Assembly (NCBI RefSeq): GCF_028583425.1
Contig: NC_072798.1
Location: 13,270,501-13,334,500 of the forward strand
Reading direction: 5' to 3'
Length of the DNA stretch: 64,000 bases
Source: Eublepharis macularius
Taxonomy: Eukaryota > Chordata > Lepidosauria > Squamata > Eublepharidae
A program made the position numbers and the translations under genes. A model generated the notes under the pieces. It had not been told where the DNA came from, made no database searches, and saw only the letters and a program-made list of their open reading frames with translations. Shown here in pieces: positions 45,703 to 57,559 of this stretch (position 1 is its first letter; the number at the start of each line of letters is the position of its first letter).

Positions 45703-46204
45703 GGTCCCAGTCCTTTTGCTGTGATTGAACTGGGAGGGGGGGGGGTCCTAGTCTTTTTGTTGTGATTAAACTGGGAGATCCCAGTCCTTTTGCTGTGATT
45801 GAACTGGGAGGGGGGGTCCTAGTCTTTTTGTTGTGATTAAACTGGGAGATCCCAGTCCTTTTGCTGTGATTGAACTGGGAGGGGGGGGGTCCCCAGTTTT
45901 TTTGCTGTGATTGAACTGGGAGGGGGGGTCCTAGTCTTTTTGTTGTGATAAAACTGGGAGATCCCAGTCTTTTTTCTGTGATTAGACTGGAGGGGTCCCA
46001 GTCCTTTTGCTGTGATTGAACTGGGAGGGGGGGTCCTAGTCTTTTTGTTGTGATTAAACTGGGGAGGTCCCAGTTCTTATGCTGTGATTGAAGTGGGAAG
46101 GGGGGGGGTCCCCAGTCCTTTTGTTGTGATTAAACTGGGAGATCCCAGTCTTTTTTTGCTGTGATTAGACTGGAGGGTCCCAGTCCTTTTGCTGTGATGA
46201 AACG
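45703..46204. repeat. Minisatellite, about 37-bp units, in the ST8SIA1 5' flank
   Basis: About 13-14 tandem units, many alternating between two subtypes. Type A has CCCAGTCC, then TTTTGCTGTGATTG, then AACTGGGAGGGGGG. Type B has TCCTAGTC, then TTTTTGTTGTGATTAAACTGGGAGA. Each type A unit can fold on itself by pairing CCCAGT with ACTGGG, and type A units end in runs of 6-9 G. The A-B alternation makes a higher-order period of about 75 bp. The array begins about 0.6 kb upstream of the start codon, at the edge of the CpG island. Confidence 0.9.
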
Positions 46205-46209
46205 GCTCG

Positions 46210-47240
46210 CTTGCATTTGGGTTTAACGCCAGATGTACAGTGGCTTGTACGTCTGAATGGGCGGATTTAGCCCCGGAAAGGGGATCCCTGTCTGTACAAT
46301 CCATCCCGCACGCAAGGGCACCGCTCGCGGTTGCGGTTACCAGATGCTGAATGTGCTTGTATGAACTAGCCCTTGCGTAGCGAAGGAAACGCGGAAAGTC
46401 CTCAAATGACTGAGCGGGTGTTATTGATGAATATATCCTGGAGAAACTCTGGTTTGGGCTGGCGCTGAACCGACGCGGGGAGCTTTGGCTCTCGGAAGCG
46501 CCTACCCTGGAAACCGTTGTGCGTGTGATGTGCCAAGTCGCCCCTGACCTATGGCGATCCCCTGAATGCAAGACCTCCAGGACAGCCTGGAAATCTAGTT
46601 GGGTCTCTAAGGTCCTACTGGACCCGAATCTCGTCCCTCGGAAATGACCACAGGCGTTCTTCACCCAAAATATGGGTGAATAATCTCGACATGATTTGAT
46701 TGAGGTGCAGTCCGTGCATCGATCCCGCCGTGGGCGCTGGACTCCTCGCGAGAAAGAAGGCACTCAAGACCTCGGATCCTTCAGCAGACAAAGGATTCCC
46801 CCACACCCAATAAAGAACCCGGAAAGGGCATTTCTTCTCGAGGCAACGCTTCCTGTTCTTCCCACCCCAAACAAGTCCTGACCTCACACCAGGTAGTTTA
46901 AGGCTGTTGCCAACTGTTTAATTGCTGTGCCTTTATCAGCGGATCGATCGGCACCAATTAGAGACAGAAGCTTCTTTGAAGCATGGGATTTAAAAAAAAA
47001 ATCTTTACCAACTGCTAATAGCTGTTCTACACGTGGCCGGTAAAGGCAGAACAACCGAGCTAGCTGAAAAAGCTGGCCGTCTTCTCCTTGGGAGAAACCC
47101 AAGAGCTCTACACGCTTGTCGGGTTGCCAACAGTCCTGGAGGAAAATGCCCTGTTCTTTTAATACAGAGAGATGAACAAATGAAACTCTTCGGGCTATCC
47201 AGGTCCATAACTTTACCCGCTAAGTAAAGACCCAATGAAG
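46210..47240. other. Distal 5' flank of ST8SIA1
   Basis: Moderately GC-rich sequence just beyond the minisatellite. It includes a minus-strand 228-codon frame (46077-46763) that overlaps the minisatellite edge and shows no known domain. A short Penelope-like tail match lies at 46590-46630 ('gttgggtctctaaggtccta'). Confidence 0.4.
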
Positions 47241-47961
47241 TCTCGACGAATTAATTAAATTTATTCACGTTATTAGTAGTCCGCCTTTCTCACTGAGGCT
47301 CAAGGAGGATTACACTGGGTGAGTCAGCTCAGTCGATTTCAAAGACGTTTCAATAAACAATGTTGTCGGGTATTAAAGGCAAATTTGTAGATTTAAATCC
47401 AGCAGAAATTCACACGGAGTTGAAATTAAAGGGACAGGACTTTTTTTTTTCTCCAGGCGGTTGGTACCCAAGAAACCTGAGCGCCAAATAACTTTTGTTT
47501 GCCCACTTCCCTTCCATTTCCCCCCATTCCCCAGAAACCCCTTGCAGTTGGGGAGGGGGCACCAAAAGGATGTTCTCGATTGCGACTGGACTGCACAGTC
47601 TTATTGTGTCCACCGCTGGTAGAGAAAGCCCACCGCTGGCTGCGCCCAGATGTGTCTAGACAGACACACGCGTCATGACTCAACGCTCGTCTATTGAACC
47701 GGTCCCCTATTGTGCACCTTCCAGAGCGGGACAGTTGCTCTGATCCGAGCCAGAAGAGGCGATCTCGGGAAGCCACTGTCCTCCCCCCCCCACCTTGCCC
47801 ACAAATAAATGCTTTCTACGGGGGGCGCGCAGAGGGCAGTTGAAGAGAGAGATTCACATCTCAACACAACCCAGCTAGGCACACAAAGAAAACCTTATGG
47901 TGCTTTGCCTTGCTCTCTGGCGCCGCCTCGTGGCCAGTTTCCAGGAAGAAAATGCAACTTG

Positions 47962-48182
47962 TACGGTTGCCAGCTTCAAGTAGGGGAATTCCCGGAGATT
48001 TGGGTGGGTAGACCATAGAAAGGACCGGGCTTGAAGAGGAGAAGGATCTAAGCAAGGGACAATGCCATAGAGTCCACCCTCCAAAGCATCCACTTTCTCC
48101 AGGAGAACCAATCTTTTTGAACTGGGAATCAGCTGTAATTATGGGAGATTTCCCAGCCACCACCTGGAGGTTGGCAACCTTA
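47962..48182 (+). mobile_element. MITE, family E
   Basis: Full-length copy, TACGGTTGCCAGC to GGTTGGCAACCTTA, with the conserved 'gagtccaccctccaaagc' interior. The flanking duplication is not clear. Confidence 0.8.
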
Positions 48183-48518
48183 GCACACGTGACGGGTGAA
48201 GCAGACACAAAACACAGTTGTTTTCCAAGCAGAAGGGGATGGGGACTTCCAAGAAGGCAGCAGCTGCTGGTGCCAAAAATCTCTGGGAAAGACTGTTTCT
48301 CATGCCACAATCTGCGCCTACAGGTTTGGCAAGCAAAAAGTTTTGGAGCCCATTCACAGAACAAATGAAAGGGGAAGGGGTTGAATCAGATCAGGGTGAC
48401 ATTTTTTGGGTGCCACAGTTCAAATGCAGAGGTACTGGTGAAGTGAGTACTGTTGTTAGGTAACTGCTCCCACCTCCAATTAGTGGCAATGCAGATGTCT
48501 TGCAAATATATTCACATG

Positions 48519-48742
48519 GTTTTAGGTGGGTGGCTGTGTTGGGTCTGCAGTAGAACAGGAGGATTGGAGTCCAGTGGCACCTTAGAGACCAACGAGATTT
48601 TGTGGGTATAACTTTTAGAGAGTCAGAGCTCCTTTCTTCAGATATCTGAAGAAGATATTTGGTATCTGAAGAAGTAAGCTCTGACTCTTGAAAGCTTACA
48701 CCCTGAAAATCTTGTTGTTCTCTAATGCACTACTGGACTCAG
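48519..48742. mobile_element. Palindromic Penelope-like retroposon, second subfamily
   Basis: 224 bp. Inverted arms carry 'ggagtccagtggcacctta' on one side and 'agctctgactcttgaaagct' on the other. The 13-bp duplication ATATATTCACATG/ATATATTCACTTG (48506-48518, 48743-48755) matches 12 of 13. The centre has a short 'tatctgaagaa' repetition. Confidence 0.82.
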
Positions 48743-49407
48743 ATATATTCACTTGATCAGTCTTTGCTTGTTCTTGTACTAATGTTTCTTGGTGTGCTGC
48801 CTAGTGTGTTATTTGCTACAGTCAGTCTTCACTTAAGCTCCCTTTTTCCTCTTCCCACATTCCTTGCTAATCTTCATTTCCCCAGGTTTAATTTGCCTAT
48901 CCCGCTCATTGCTAATCTCCTTCTGTCCCTGAGGCCTGGGTAAATTTTTTCTACTAGCCGGTGAAAGCTTTTTCACTTCCGTTGTTGAAGTTCCATCAAC
49001 ATTCTGTTGATGACACCTTCACCCTGAACAGCTGGAATGTTTATGAACATTCCTCAACCTCACAGGAGAACTGCCAATAGCGGAAAGAGTAGGGCATGCA
49101 AGAGGCAAGAAACTAGTTGCCTGTGTCTGTAATTATATATGGCAAAGACTTTCAAATTAAGGGTTTTGAGCTGTGCTTTGAAGCTGTTGCAGGCTTTTGA
49201 TCTTTCCCTTTGGCATTCCCTTTATCTAGAAGAAGCCTTGCTAGGATTAAAGAATGCCAACCATTGCCTTCCACTCTGCCCACAGGGTAGCCTTGTGGCT
49301 TAGTTCCTCCTAAAAGGGGACTCCTATCTATGGGGGTGCTGAGTTGAAGCTCTAATTGGCTAAGGCTGCTCCACTGGCCATGTGAGACCAACTAAGCGAA
49401 AGAGTAA

Positions 49408-49441
49408 CTGTCCCAGTTACCAACAAAGGTAACTGGGACAG
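49408..49441. other. Perfect 14-bp hairpin
   Basis: CTGTCCCAGTTACC, loop AACAAA, GGTAACTGGGACAG: a perfect inverted repeat in otherwise unremarkable intergenic DNA. It is not part of a repeat I recognise and has no U-run after it. Confidence 0.7.
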
Positions 49442-49555
49442 ACAGACATCTTTCAAATTGTAGCACCAGTAATAAACAGTCACGCCTTTAGGCATTTATG
49501 TAACACTCTTCAGCATTCAAATACACTTCACAAAAATCGTTCTGTAATAATAAGA

Positions 49556-49857
49556 AAAGAGCAGCAGCCTGGATCACACCAATGTTGCATCTAGTCCAGC
49601 ATGTATCCTGATTTGCAAAGTAGCTCCGGAAAGCCTACACACAGGATGCAGAGGCCCAGTTCTCCCCTGATCTCCTAGGGGTTACTGCCTCTGAATGCGA
49701 AGGCTCCCTTATCCGCCATGGCTAACAGCCATTGATGTTATCTGTCCTCTGAGAATTTCTCGTGTCCCCTTTTAAAGCCGACTAGATTGGTACCCAGCAC
49801 CACATCCTGTGGCAGTGAGTTCCACAAGCGACTTAATTTAGAGGAAAGGCCATGGCT
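49556..49857 (+). repeat. Interspersed repeat, same family as 28540
   Basis: Begins 'gcagcctggatcacaccaat' and 'ctagtccagcatgtatcctg', and ends at 'gtggcagtgagttccacaag' followed by an inserted tRNA-type SINE (49858-50042). Confidence 0.55.
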
Positions 49858-50042
49858 TAGTAGCAGAGCATCTGCTTGGCTTGCAGAAGGTGACAGGTTC
49901 AATCCCCGGCACCTCCAGTTAAATGAACCTGGTAGTAGGTGATGTGAAAGTCTCTCAAAGGGAGAGACCTGGCAATCTGAGTCGCAACAGTTCTGTCCCT
50001 GATGGACTCCTGGTTGGATTCCGTATAACAAATACTACACTA
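49858..50042 (+). repeat. tRNA-derived SINE (fourth subfamily)
   Basis: Starts with a clear tRNA-like promoter: A-box 'ttagtagcagagcatctgct' and B-box 'caggttcaatccccggc'. The shared body 'aacctggtagtaggtgatgt' follows, ending 'gattccgtataa'. Confidence 0.75.
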
Positions 50043-50889
50043 ATGTGCCCCGTTTCCTACAATCTTTGTCAAGGAGTACACAATAGTTAAAAATATATCA
50101 GTATCATTCATAGGTAACCATTCATAAAACTACTGGGGGCACATTGGGATCTGGATAACCTGTCGGAGGACTACCTTTGGATTTTTTACAGCCAATATGA
50201 AATAATAACAAGAAACAATATACAACAAGAGATTGATTTTATTTTACTGGAACTCTCCACTCGTTGTTGGACTGTTGCACACAAGGACCTGTGAAAAAAG
50301 AATATGCTGAGTTGTTACAACGCACTTGCACTTTAATAATATATATGTGCAATGAATTTTTGTAGCAGTTTGTTGCACCAGCACTTTATCAATTTATAGT
50401 ACCTGTAGTTTAGCAACTTTATTAATGGTATTGTATATGTGGAGTGTAGTATTTGTTTTATGAATTGCTATTTTAGAATTATGTGTTTTACTGTGTAATG
50501 TGTTTTATGTATTAAATACACTACTAGTTCCATTGTTGTCAGACACGTCACGTGGTTTTTTGCTGTTATACCTTTGTGACACCACTTGATACTCTCTCTT
50601 TGCTGGATTCTGTATAAGGCAGCTTCACATGTGTTTGTGTGTGTGTGTGTGCTCAGTGGGAGACGAAGTGCTTCCTTCTTTCCCCCTCTGTCCTGAATCA
50701 ACTTTATTGGGTGCTCCCGACCTCGAGTATTATGGGAGAGGAAGAACAACTCCTCTCTATCCAGTTTCTCCACCCCCTGTACAATTTTTTAAAAGCTGCA
50801 TATCTCATCTTGCAAGAGTAAGGCCGGGTCTGAGAGAGGGGGGCTTTGCCTAAAGTCTCCAGTTGCAGTCATGGAGAAATAATAATAGT

Positions 50890-50970
50890 ATAATAACAGT
50901 GTGCTTATATACCGTCCTTCTGGACATATTAGTGCTCACTCAGTGCAGTGAACAAAGTTGTTATTATCCA
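50890..50970 (-). repeat. tRNA-derived SINE tail fragment
   Basis: Tail part of the second subfamily in reverse: 'cttatataccgtccttctgg', 'tgctcactcagtgcagtgaa' and 'ttattatcc'. Confidence 0.55.
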
Positions 50971-51610
50971 AACCAGAGAAACACCCACATCCAACCCACA
51001 TCCAAATCAGAGATACTCCAAAAGTCCATTTTTTTGTACATATTCAGTGTAAACACACACTCCCAATTCATTTTTAACCTACACTATTTATCTGGGGTGA
51101 GGGCTAATTTTAAATTTGACTCTCGTTTTTTTTTTTTTATTTGGGTTGGAAGAAGACTACCACAGTTTGGTCCCTGAAACAAAAATGTTTCCTTTAGATT
51201 TTGTAATTTTCTTCATGTATGCCCTGCTGTTCTCGACAGCGGACACCCAAAGATGCCTACATCGTTCTCCATAAATGAAATCCCAACTTTCAAATTGAAC
51301 CAGGGTAGTTGCAAAAAGGAGTACTATCTCGAATTCCAACAGGAGACTTCGTATTCCAGCTCCCGGTCTTAGAGACGGGGTCGCATTAGCATGTGGCCAA
51401 CCACATAAGTACAAAAGTTGGGAAAACATGGAACAGGCCCAAACAGATGAATGGAAACCAAAGACAGGGCCTTTTCAGTGAGAAGGCTTGTAGATTGTCC
51501 TCTCTGCCACTGTAGTGTGCTTGGCACCTTCTTTATACAGCTTCCATCGCAGAGTTAAATCGTTTTTAGTCTCCCCAGCTTTTGGGAATTGTTAAGTGTG
51601 TACATGCCGT

Positions 51611-51815
51611 GACCTGGACGGCCCAGGCTAGCCCGGTCTTGTGACAAGCTAAGCTGAATCAGCCCTATTTAGTACTTTGCATGAGAGATCAGCAAGAAGT
51701 CCAGGGTTGCTATGCAGAGGCAGGCAATGGCAAACCACCTTTGTTCATCTCTTGCCTTCAAAACCCTGTGGGGTGTCATACCTTTTGTGCAATCTGATGG
51801 CGCTTTCCACCACGT
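51611..51815 (+). repeat. 5S rRNA-derived SINE
   Basis: Starts 'gacctggacggcccagg', keeps the 'gagagatcagcaagaagtcc' region and the 'aggcaatggcaaaccacc' tail. A diverged copy. Confidence 0.7.
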
Positions 51816-52439
51816 ATGTGCGCATGTAGCTCCTTCCTTATTGTTGTTGTTCCGTTTTCTTGCTGCTAAACAAGGCTTTTTACGTAGATGTTGAAATCTA
51901 TGCGGCCCATCTTTGTGTGAACTGGACTGGTTTTGTGTTTTGTTTATTGGTACTGAGCTTCTTGGCTTTCGTTGGCTGTAATAAAACTGGTGACTGCTTT
52001 AACTTTTTGCACGCTGCCTCAAGAGCTTTGGGAGTAAACCCCACTGGATACAGCATGGACAGGGCTGGTTCAAGGTTTTGGGGGGCTTTGGGCAGACAGA
52101 GTCCAGCCCCTCCCATAACCCCTACTCGGTTCCCCTTCTTGCCCCCCCATTCATGTGACCCCATCTGCCACTACAACCTTCCTTTGCCCCTTGCAAACTC
52201 TCCTACCACCTGCAGTCACAGCTGTCCTCACTCCCTGTACACCCTTTCCCTGAAGATGGTGGGTACGGCTACAAGTGCCGCAGCCATGGCCACCAGGAGT
52301 ACTGATGTTCTGTGCACCATGCTCTTTTCAATTTTCTCCAAGCAATTTTCTCCATGCCAGTTTGGCTAGGGATCCTGGAGGTGCTTTATCATCTTCTAGG
52401 CATGGAGCAAGGATCACTGAGGGTATGGAGGGGGGCGGG

Positions 52440-52522
52440 AGGTAGTTGTGAATTTCCTGCATTGTGCAGGGGGTTGGACTAGATGACCCCCGGAGATCCC
52501 TTCCAACTCTATGATTCTATGC
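52440..52522 (+). mobile_element. CR1 LINE 3' tail
   Basis: 3' tip: 'ggttggactagatgaccccc' and 'ccttccaactctatgattct'. Confidence 0.75.
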
Positions 52523-53071
52523 TTCTTCTGTAGCAGTGCTAAGCAGCGTATTGCAGCTGGGGGCAAATGTGCCAATCGCTTACAAGCAGGTAGTAGAAGG
52601 TAGTGAGTTGAGGCATCAGAGGAGATACAGAGTTGGCAGCAGTGGGTCCCACTAGGAGCCATGTACTCTGGCAGCTACCCCACCTTGCCATGTGCTCACG
52701 CCAACCATGACTAAGACTTACATCTAAGTAAATATGCATCGGATTGTGCCGGTAGTTATTTATATACTATCTCACACCTGTAATTTGCAGTGTAAGTTAT
52801 GTCTGTCTAAGCTCATTGGTGTTAAGGGTTTTAGACTAGAGTCATTCTACTTGAAATTCCTCTGCTAGAGTGGTCCAGGACTCAGTGAGGATTTGAACTA
52901 TGGTCTGACACTCAAACCCCTACGTAACAACAGAGTCCATCTAGTCCAGCTTTCTGTCTTACACAGTGGCCAAGTTATTCTGGGGGCTTCCCCTGATCAA
53001 CTTCAGGGGATGCCTTCAAGTTCTAGTATTTTGGGTGAAGGAGAAAAAAGATCTGTCCACTCTTTTAGCAC

Positions 53072-53275
53072 AGTGGTTAAGTGGTTGGGATGTGAGTCAG
53101 CACTCTGCTGGTTCATCTCCCATTCCTGCCATGAGCTCTGCAGGTGGCCTTGGGTAAGCCACTCCTTTCAGCCCCAGCTCCCCAGCTGTGTTGTGGGGAT
53201 AATAAGAAAACTGACTTTGTTCACTGTTCTGGGTGGGACACTAATCTGTCTAGAAGAACAGTCTGTAAGTGCATT
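53072..53275 (+). repeat. tRNA-derived SINE, second subfamily
   Basis: Starts 'agtggttaagtggttgggat' and has 'agcactctgctggttc', 'atgagctctgcaggtggcct' and the tail 'ctaatctgtctagaagaaca'. Same organisation as the Sauria type but with a distinct body. Related copies are at 40275-40545, 42275-42415, 50890-50970 and 55874-56098. Confidence 0.75.
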
Positions 53276-53369
53276 GTTATTTATTGTTATCATCATCATC
53301 ATTATTAATTTATCTCTATTTAAAAACCTCTATCATATCCTTGTCCTTAGTTGTCTCTTTTAATAGTCT

Positions 53370-53610
53370 TGTGCTTACATACTGCTCTTCAGGACAGATT
53401 AGTGCCACACTCAGAGTGGTTAACAAGTCAGTGTCATTATTATCCCCACAACAACAATCACCCTGTGAGGTGGGTGGGGCTGAGAGCGCTCTGAGAGAGC
53501 TGTGACTGACCCAAGGCCACCCAGCTGGCTTCAAGTGAAAGAGCGGGGAATCGAACCCTGTTCTCCAGATTAGAGTCCTACCGCTCTTAACCACTACACC
53601 AAATTGGCTC
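53370..53610 (-). repeat. tRNA-derived SINE (Sauria type)
   Basis: Full reverse-complement copy, from 'tactgctcttcaggacagat' to 'tcttaaccactacaccaaat'. It lies about 95 bp after another SINE in the opposite orientation (53072-53275). Confidence 0.8.
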
Positions 53611-54089
53611 AGTTTTCTAAATTGAAAAGTTGCAGACTCATAGGAAAGGCTCGCCGTCTCCTCAGTTGTCTTGGTTTCCCACTTCTGTATTTTTTCCAGC
53701 TCTGCAATGTCCTTTTTGGGATCTGGAAGCCAACACAGTATGCTACACGAGCTCTTAGTATGAAGGTGGAGCTATAGAACCCTTCTTTCAGACATCTGCT
53801 GGGCAAGGAATTGTTTCCCAGAGAGACACAATCAGTCCCTTTCCATCCAGACAGCACAGACACAGTGCACTACACCTCCATGAGTTTGAGGCTAGGGTCA
53901 TGTAGCTCATTCACAACATGGCTTGTCGTTTGTGCAATCAATGATTTCTAGTGGTTGTCAGAAGGAGAGTGCTCATGAAGGGAGGGAGAGACAGAGAGGA
54001 GTTTCAGACCATGATGGAAAGGGCTCTGATCAGCACTTTATAGACACTTAGAGTGGAATACCGTCATGAAAGCCTGCAGTGTTTTTTTA

Positions 54090-54880
54090 GATGCAGAGGA
54101 GTTAGCCGTGTTAGTCTGTGGTAGCAAAATCAAAAAGAGTCCAGTAGCACCTTTAAGACTAACCAATTTTATTGTAGCATAAGCTTTCGGGAATCACAGT
54201 TCTCTTCGTCAGATGCATGGTACAGAAACTGGTCAAATATAGAAGAGGAGGGGGGAGGAGGGGAGGAGAGAGAAGATGCAATTAGGGGGGGAGGGGGAGG
54301 ATGCAACCAAAACATTCCTTTGCTAGTAAATGTAAACATCTCCTTTTGGTGTGGGGATCAGTTGGCTTGTGTGAAGCTTCAAAGGAGTTTGCCGTGTTAG
54401 TTTGTAGCAGCAAAACAGCTAAACCATCCAGTTCCAATGCAGTATAAGCCTTCGATAACCACAGCTCTCCCCGTCAGATGCATCTGACAAAGAGAACTGT
54501 GGTCCCCGAAAGCCCATGCACCTGGGGACCACAGTTCTCTTTGTCAGATGCATCTGACGGGGAGAGCTGTGGTTATCGAAGGCTTATACTGCATTGGAAT
54601 TGGATGGTTTAGCTGTTTTACTGCTACAGACTAACACAGCAAACTCCTTTGAAGCCTCAAAAAAGCCAACTGATCCCCACACCAAAAAGAGATGTTTACA
54701 TTTACTAGCAAAGGAATGTTTTGGTTGCACCCTCCCCCTCCCCCCCCCAATTGCATCTTCTCTCTCCTCCCCCCTCCTCTTCTATATTTGACCAGTTTGG
54801 ATCATGCATCTGACGAAGAGAACTTGATTCTCAAAAGCTTATGCTACAATAAAATTGGTTAGTCTTAAAGGTGCTACTGG
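54090..54880. mobile_element. 791-bp palindromic Penelope-like retroposon
   Basis: A giant inverted dimer. A 5' extension (54090-54125) is followed by arms of about 370 bp that meet near 54515. Each arm contains, from outside in: the 'agtccagtagcacctttaag' tail, a hammerhead-like segment, an A/G-rich spacer (54245-54305 and its complement 54720-54785), a 'gtaaatgtaaacatctcc' block, and a second 'gccgtgttagtttgtagcag' tail with a second hammerhead-like segment. A perfect 12-bp duplication AGTGTTTTTTTA flanks it (54078-54089, 54881-54892), showing insertion as one unit. Confidence 0.88.
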
Positions 54881-55873
54881 AGTGTTTTTTTAATGAGTTA
54901 TGTAGAACGTCCTGAGCAATCAACTCCCTCCCTCCCTTGGGGTGTGTCTCTCTCCCAGCAGACCTCTCCCCTCTCCCATGCTCTGAGGATGAACACTGTG
55001 GCATCTCGCCAGAAATCTGTTATCAGGCTGAGCTTTTAGATCAGCAGAAGACGAAGAATCTCACTAAAAGCGCATTGACAATGTTTGCCGCACGGCAGCA
55101 CTCATGTTTAGAAGAGGCAACTCTCACAAGTCGTTAACAAGACCAGATGGCAATGTAAAAAGATTAACAGACAACATACGTCTATCGGGACAATGAGCGC
55201 CAACAAATCCCTCTGTGAGACAGAACATACATTTTGATAGGCATACACGTTGGTTGTGGCTGTTCATTTTTAATATAAGAGTGATGCTGAGGCAGCAACA
55301 ATGATGAAGAATGGGGGACAGAAGAGAGATAAATGAGGGAGATTTCTGAGGTGACTGGCCTCGGGACTTGATGGCTGCCCAAATCCCTCTCTCTCTCTGG
55401 TCTCTCCTTTTATTACTGTAAACTCCCTCAGCCACCCACAAACAGCAAAAGGGAAGACACAAGCTTTATTTATCTGGTTGGTAGCGTGTAAGTGTTGTGT
55501 TCCTCATGGGGGTTCTTATCTGTGATCCTGAAAGAATAATATGGTACTTAAAGTGTAACCTCTTTCACACGGCCATTTTGACTTGACTGATAAGACACTA
55601 CAATAAATGTTTCTTTACAGAAAATAAAATGTAACACAGTAAAGGCTTAGGGTGTAATAAAGAGCATGGAATGATTATTTATTGTTGCTGTCATTTGTTT
55701 ATAGTCTGCCTTTCTCACTGAGATCCAAGGCAGATTACATACATCCTAGAGGATGGAGTGAGCTGCAGTTTTTGGACAAGTGTTGAGGGAAAGAATTAAC
55801 TCTGGCTAAATCAGGCAAACTGTATGAAGCCTGAGAGAGTCTGTGTGGATGAGAGGAGTGTTTAGTCTGTTTG

Positions 55874-56098
55874 TGAAGATAACAACTGTGCTTATATATC
55901 ACTCTTCTAGACAATTAGTGCCCCACTCAGAGCAGTGAACAAAGTCAGTGTTATTATTATCCCCCACAATACAGCAGGAGAACTGGGGCCGAGAGGAGTG
56001 GCTTACCCGAGGCCACCTGCAGAGCTAATGGCAATAGAGGGATTTAAACCAGCAGAGTGCTGATTTGTAGCCCAACCACTTAACCACTGTGCTACAGC
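55874..56098 (-). repeat. tRNA-derived SINE, second subfamily
   Basis: Near full-length reverse copy, from 'cttatatatcactcttctag' to 'aaccacttaaccactgtgct', carrying the same body as 53072-53275. Confidence 0.75.
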
Positions 56099-56595
56099 AG
56101 ATCTAGGTGGAAAATTAGCTTTTGTGATTGGATCTGTGAATATACTTTAAGAATATATAGCTATTTTGAAACCACCACTTTTATCAACCTATTCTGAAAC
56201 CAATACGCTTGTTAATACTCTGCTGCAACCATCATGCATATGTGCTTATAAATAAATTTTACTTCTGGTTAAGCAAAATGCATTTCATCTGGAATACAGA
56301 ATCACTTTTTTCCCTCATAGCCACCCCCACATGCTAACTGTTGTGTCATACTACTATCTATAAACAAGCCTTTCTATAATAACAGTTAAATGGAAGAGAT
56401 CTAAGGAAAAAGGCTTTGGTGACAGTGAAAAAGTTTTGGGAGACAGCAATATATATGACACACAACAGGGCAAAATGCCACTGGAGGTGTTAGGAATAGG
56501 ATTCAAACCTGTTATCACAGAAAAACTGGGTAAAGTAGAAAACATCTGAAGCTCTCTGTGTGTGGAATGTTGGTTGTGACTAGGACACTCTTGAG

Positions 56596-56987
56596 TAGAG
56601 ATGGGCACGAACCAGAAAAAAAAGAACCGTGCACTTCATGGTTTGTTGCATTTCACGAACCACAAACTTTCACGAACCTGCCCCGGTTCACAAACTGGTT
56701 CGTTTGGTTCATGAAAACGTCACATCCAGGTCAGCAAATTTTCACTTCCGGGCCAGCAGAAGGCCACTTCTGGGTCAGCAGAAGGTCTGCAGGAAGTCCA
56801 CCCTGTTGCCTAGGAAACGGATTGATCAGCACCAGGCTGTCTGCAGTGATGAACCAAAAAACGAACCAGCCTAAAGTTTGTGGCAGTTAGTCAGAAATGG
56901 GTTCTGATGAACCGCCAGTTTGCGAACCACGAACCGACCCAGTTCATCATGAACTTTGGTTTGTATTTCGGTTCGTGCCCATCTCTA
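56596..56987. mobile_element. hAT-type MITE, family C
   Basis: 392 bp, 18-bp perfect inverted ends TAGAGATGGGCACGAACC and GGTTCGTGCCCATCTCTA. The 8-bp duplication CTCTTGAG is perfect (56588-56595, 56988-56995). The best-preserved copy of the family here. Confidence 0.92.
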
Positions 56988-57559
56988 CTCTTGAGGTAAA
57001 AGTTCAAGGTAACATAAAAATGAGTTGTAATAAAGATCCAAGGCAAAGTTAAAATTGAAAATCATTACATATACAATGAAGTTTTCAGTCCAGAGTTGCA
57101 CATTCAAAGGATTTAAATTTTTTTTTCAAAAAAAGCAAAATACGTTTCTGCCTTTAGGCCTGAAAGATACTTGACTAGCTTGAAATTCACATTTCCAGTT
57201 ATGCTCTTCTAAGACACAATGACTGACAGTAGAAATATTTTACATAAGAGGATCAGGCCAAATACACCCCACAACTGCAGAAGAATTGATTCAATTGCAC
57301 TGACTTGTGGCACCTCTTTTCTTAAAATAAACACAGTTGTGTCCTGAAGTTTATTTTATTTGGTCTAAAACATTACACCGTCTGCATCTCCCACCATTAT
57401 TATTTTTTAAAGGGAAAAAAATGACATGAATCAGCACTAGAAAGCTCAGAAGGAAAAAAAGGGATGTTGTTTAGGAAAATCATATTTTGGGGAATTTGAT
57501 GCTATCTGTATGCTGACCTCAATACGTCTCTATCAAAATCTCTGGGGATATGGTAGAGG

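Noticed and set aside
44736..45728. 330-codon plus-strand open frame over exon 1
   Set aside because: It is the GC-rich shadow of the CpG island and antisense to ST8SIA1 exon 1, with low-complexity Ala/Pro/Arg composition and no domain.
46077..46763. 228-codon minus-strand frame
   Set aside because: No recognisable domain, overlaps the minisatellite edge, and lacks splice or start support.
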